Assembly (NCBI GenBank): GCA_030141605.1
Contig: JAQGDQ010000246.1
Coordinates: 62,001 to 126,000, forward strand
DNA from: Tubiluchus corallicola
Taxonomy: Eukaryota > Priapulida > Priapulimorpha > Priapulimorphida > Tubiluchidae
Reading direction: 5' to 3'
Length of the DNA: 64,000 nt
Both the position numbers and the translations under genes were made by a program. Of this stretch, positions 63,101-64,000 are shown piece after piece. The first letter of the stretch is position 1. Each line of letters starts with the position of its first letter. The notes under the pieces are model-generated. The model was not told where the DNA came from and did not search any database. It saw only the letters and a list, made by a program, of their open reading frames with translations.

Positions 63101-64000
63101 CTGCCTGTATGCAAGCTCCCTGATGGGCAGTTGTCAAAGACGGATTGCTTTTTTGTATACATTGTAACAAGCATTCATTATCATAAGTTTTACCGTCACT
63201 TCCACACACAGGATCAAGGATCAATGGACATGGACATGGTTCAACTTCCTGTCTGCAAGCTCCCTGATGGGCAGTTGTCAAAGACGGATTGCTTTTTTGC
63301 ACACATTGTAACAAGCATTCATTATCATAAGTTTTACCGTCACTTCCACACACAGGATCAAGGATCAATGGACATGGACATGGTTTAACTTCCTGTGTGC
63401 ATGCACCTTGATGGGCGACTGAAATTGATGGACTGCTTCTTTGTGCACATTCCAGCGAGCATGCATTATCGTACGTTTTACCATCACTTCCACATACAGG
63501 ATCAAGTATCAATGGACATGGACACGGTTCTTGTTCAGGGGCTAAAATGGAAAAAATTGTTACGGTTACTATGACATTTGCTGAACTCAAACGTAAAATA
63601 ACAAAATGTGAATGTTTTACGAATTCCAACAGCTTATGAATGCAATGTTGAATCAGATGAGGAAACAATAACAAAGCATAATCACCTGTTACCGGAAAAA
63701 GAGAGCAATGGGCAGAGATAGAAATAAGTAATTTGAGTAGAACATTTTCTTAGGTGTTACCAAAGTGGATTAGCAATGCATACATTAGTGTTACACAAAA
63801 AACTATTTAATCAAACAAGCTATTTAATGTCAAAGAAAAAAGCAACATACTTTGACACTGGCCACGATGGGCAATTTCTAAAGATGGCATATCCTGCTGG
63901 CTGCATTCTAACTGACAAGGATTACTATATGTAACCCCATCTGTCCCACAGACTGGGTCGAGAATAAATCCACATGCACAAGGCTCAGCTGCAAACAAGC
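50772..64000 (-). CDS. Gene A: multi-Kazal/lustrin/WAP/Kunitz secreted inhibitor-like protein (5' end outside window)
   Basis: Fifteen exons give about 1,715 residues in one frame: 18 Kazal, 7 lustrin, 6 WAP and 3 Kunitz domains, ending in TAG at 50,772-50,774. The Kazals have the CxC spacing of invertebrate Kazal inhibitors and the CGSDGxTYxNxC core. All visible introns are phase 1. No transmembrane segment precedes the stop, so this form would be secreted. An AATAAA lies about 110 bases beyond the stop. Exon A15 shares phase and module style with gene B, so it could instead be an alternative terminal exon of one A+B gene. The first exons, with the signal peptide, lie beyond 64,000. Confidence 0.65.
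51146..52600. other. Intron between A14 and A15
   Basis: No exon seen. About 51,320-51,760 is C/T-rich on the plus strand and unlike its surroundings, probably an old repeat, possibly of retrotransposon origin. Confidence 0.35.
52601..52744 (-). CDS. Exon A14: single lustrin domain
   Basis: [20 protein letters not shown], then CPSGYKCNT and RSVCCP: the six-Cys lustrin pattern. Donor GTTAGT, phase 1. Confidence 0.83.
52745..53965. other. Intron between A13 and A14, no gene seen
   Basis: A-rich non-coding sequence; nothing recognised. Confidence 0.35.
53966..54136 (-). CDS. Exon A13: Kunitz domain
   Basis: [12 protein letters not shown]…[15 protein letters not shown]…C…C with all six cysteines. 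The P1 position is Asn, unusual for a trypsin inhibitor. Donor GTTAGG. Confidence 0.85.
54355..54528 (-). CDS. Exon A12: single lustrin domain
   Basis: The same [11 protein letters not shown] lustrin domain as A7-A11, ending [13 protein letters not shown] at a GTAAGT donor. The Kazal and WAP parts are absent, so it is a shortened copy of the larger exon. Confidence 0.87.
54704..55297 (-). CDS. Exon A11: lustrin + two Kazal + WAP
   Basis: A copy of A10 offset by about 770 bp. The flanking introns are also almost identical, which marks a very recent tandem duplication. Confidence 0.88.
55473..56069 (-). CDS. Exon A10: lustrin + two Kazal + WAP
   Basis: Differs from A11 mainly at the lustrin-Kazal junction ([10 protein letters not shown] instead of QLCICTQEY, one residue longer). 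The remaining protein is practically identical. Confidence 0.88.
56070..56677. other. Intron between A9 and A10, no gene seen
   Basis: AT-rich non-coding sequence. Not shared with the duplicated introns nearby. Confidence 0.35.
56678..57121 (-). CDS. Exon A9: lustrin + one Kazal + WAP
   Basis: A shorter relative of A8. The lustrin and first Kazal (CICTQEY) are nearly identical to its neighbours, but the second Kazal is missing. The WAP is divergent ([20 protein letters not shown]). This looks like a fusion of a duplicated front with a different WAP. Confidence 0.87.
57297..57890 (-). CDS. Exon A8: lustrin + two Kazal + WAP
   Basis: Same plan and length as A7. Near-identical to A10 and A11, including the intron on its 3' side. 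Confidence 0.88.
58056..58649 (-). CDS. Exon A7: lustrin + two Kazal + WAP
   Basis: Starts [19 protein letters not shown], a lustrin-type six-Cys domain ending PSVCCS. Two Kazals follow with P1 Gln (CICTQEY) and P1 Arg (CICTREY), then a WAP and the linker QVGPG. It diverges from A8-A11 in the first Kazal ([11 protein letters not shown]). Confidence 0.88.
58814..59128 (-). CDS. Exon A6: Kazal + WAP
   Basis: One Kazal ([16 protein letters not shown]1 Arg) joined to a WAP four-disulfide core with [14 protein letters not shown]. It ends in a QVGPG linker. Compared with exons A7-A11 it lacks the leading lustrin domain and first Kazal. Confidence 0.87.
59129..61116. other. Intron between A5 and A6
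   Basis: No exon seen. It contains copy 2 of the dispersed repeat and other AT-rich sequence. Confidence 0.35.
59487..60170. repeat. Dispersed repeat, copy 2 (longer)
   Basis: The first about 150 bases match 14,362-14,560 (ATAGACTCACTT, GACCCAATTAACTGA, ACTATGAGTCATCACACTT). The right end, GAGTCAGTTACGCGAGTGAT then TGAGTCTAATA, is a similar motif reversed, so it may span a whole element of about 0.68 kb. Confidence 0.45.
61117..61260 (-). CDS. Exon A5: Kazal domain
   Basis: [23 protein letters not shown]1 Arg. The acceptor is uncertain: ACCAG directly before the phase-1 codon has a weak pyrimidine tract; another AG lies five bases upstream but would break phase. Confidence 0.75.
61261..62195. 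other. Intron between A4 and A5, no gene seen
   Basis: AT-rich non-coding sequence; nothing recognised. Confidence 0.35.
62196..62336 (-). CDS. Exon A4: divergent Kazal domain
   Basis: [23 protein letters not shown]1 Lys, a trypsin-type site. GTDD replaces the usual GSDG. Confidence 0.85.
62529..62666 (-). CDS. Exon A3: Kazal domain
   Basis: [23 protein letters not shown]1 Leu. The last 25 or so residues match the fourth Kazal of exon A2, including the RQEG ending and the donor context. Confidence 0.87.
62667..63850. other. Introns flanking exon A2, no other gene seen
   Basis: The stretches 62,667-62,956 and 63,542-63,850 are short introns with no further features. Confidence 0.35.
62957..63541 (-). 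CDS. Exon A2: four Kazal domains
   Basis: Four tandem Kazal domains on one exon. The first three begin [15 protein letters not shown] (P1 Leu) and the fourth [15 protein letters not shown] (P1 Thr). Domains 2 and 3 are nearly identical, and the fourth is nearly identical in its second half to exon A3, so this cluster expanded recently. Linkers are short (QEVxP). Confidence 0.9.
63851..63988 (-). CDS. Exon A1: Kazal domain
   Basis: One Kazal domain, C-A-C-G-F…[15 protein letters not shown], with six cysteines. The predicted P1 residue (second after Cys2) is Phe, suggesting a chymotrypsin-like target. Acceptor TTTGCAG, donor GTATGT, phase 1 on both sides. First exon seen in the window. Confidence 0.85.

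Overview
The window is animal (metazoan) nuclear DNA, AT-rich, with GT-AG introns of about 120 bp to 1.9 kb. It is filled by extracellular, cysteine-rich protease-inhibitor modules encoded on the minus strand. Almost every module sits on its own exon or exon pair with phase-1 introns on both sides, the classic exon-shuffling arrangement. The module set (Kunitz, Kazal, WAP, thyroglobulin type-1, lustrin-type Cys-rich) plus a Penelope-like retroelement fossil points to an invertebrate. A sponge, cnidarian or lophotrochozoan would all fit; the sequence alone does not decide.

Layout on the minus strand, read from high to low coordinates. Gene A (about 64,000 to 50,772; its 5' end lies outside the window) has 15 visible exons and about 1,715 residues. 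These are a run of Kazal domains, then five exons combining lustrin + Kazal + WAP, then single lustrin and Kunitz exons, then a double-Kunitz exon that ends in an in-frame TAG. Gene B (about 49,085 to 1,742) has 59 visible exons and about 5,300 residues. In order these hold Kunitz, lustrin, Tg1, an unnamed 8-Cys module, six WAPs on one exon, more Tg1, 8-Cys, Kunitz and WAP modules, 28 exons each encoding lustrin + WAP, four exons of lustrin + Kunitz, six further Kunitz exons, Thr-rich linkers, an 8-Cys module, Tg1, a SEA-like module, one transmembrane helix and a short cytoplasmic tail with a YxxM motif. I placed splice sites by hand; all 59 exons join in one open frame. I found no signal-peptide exon for gene B. 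A and B may therefore be two neighbouring genes, or one gene in which the double-Kunitz exon is an alternative, secreted-form 3' end.

The array is young and still evolving. Between about 29.1 and 35.1 kb, blocks of about 3.18 kb carrying five lustrin-WAP exons plus their introns are repeated nearly unchanged, and one exon (32,308-32,643) is a hybrid of two neighbouring types. The Kazal section of gene A shows similar recent duplications, introns included. Reactive-site (P1) residues differ among Kazal and Kunitz copies, so the product looks like a multi-headed inhibitor of several protease classes, tethered to the cell surface in gene B.

Other content: the 3' end of a plus-strand gene (last exon 295-319, ending in an AT-hook-like RGRPKK) converges on gene B. 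Introns hold a Penelope-like element fossil (26.85-27.84 kb), a hAT-like element with a BED-finger relic (8.58-9.38 kb), a GC-rich dispersed repeat (36.9-37.4 kb, partial second copy at 47.8 kb), other dispersed repeats and several simple repeats. I saw no tRNA, rRNA or CRISPR array.
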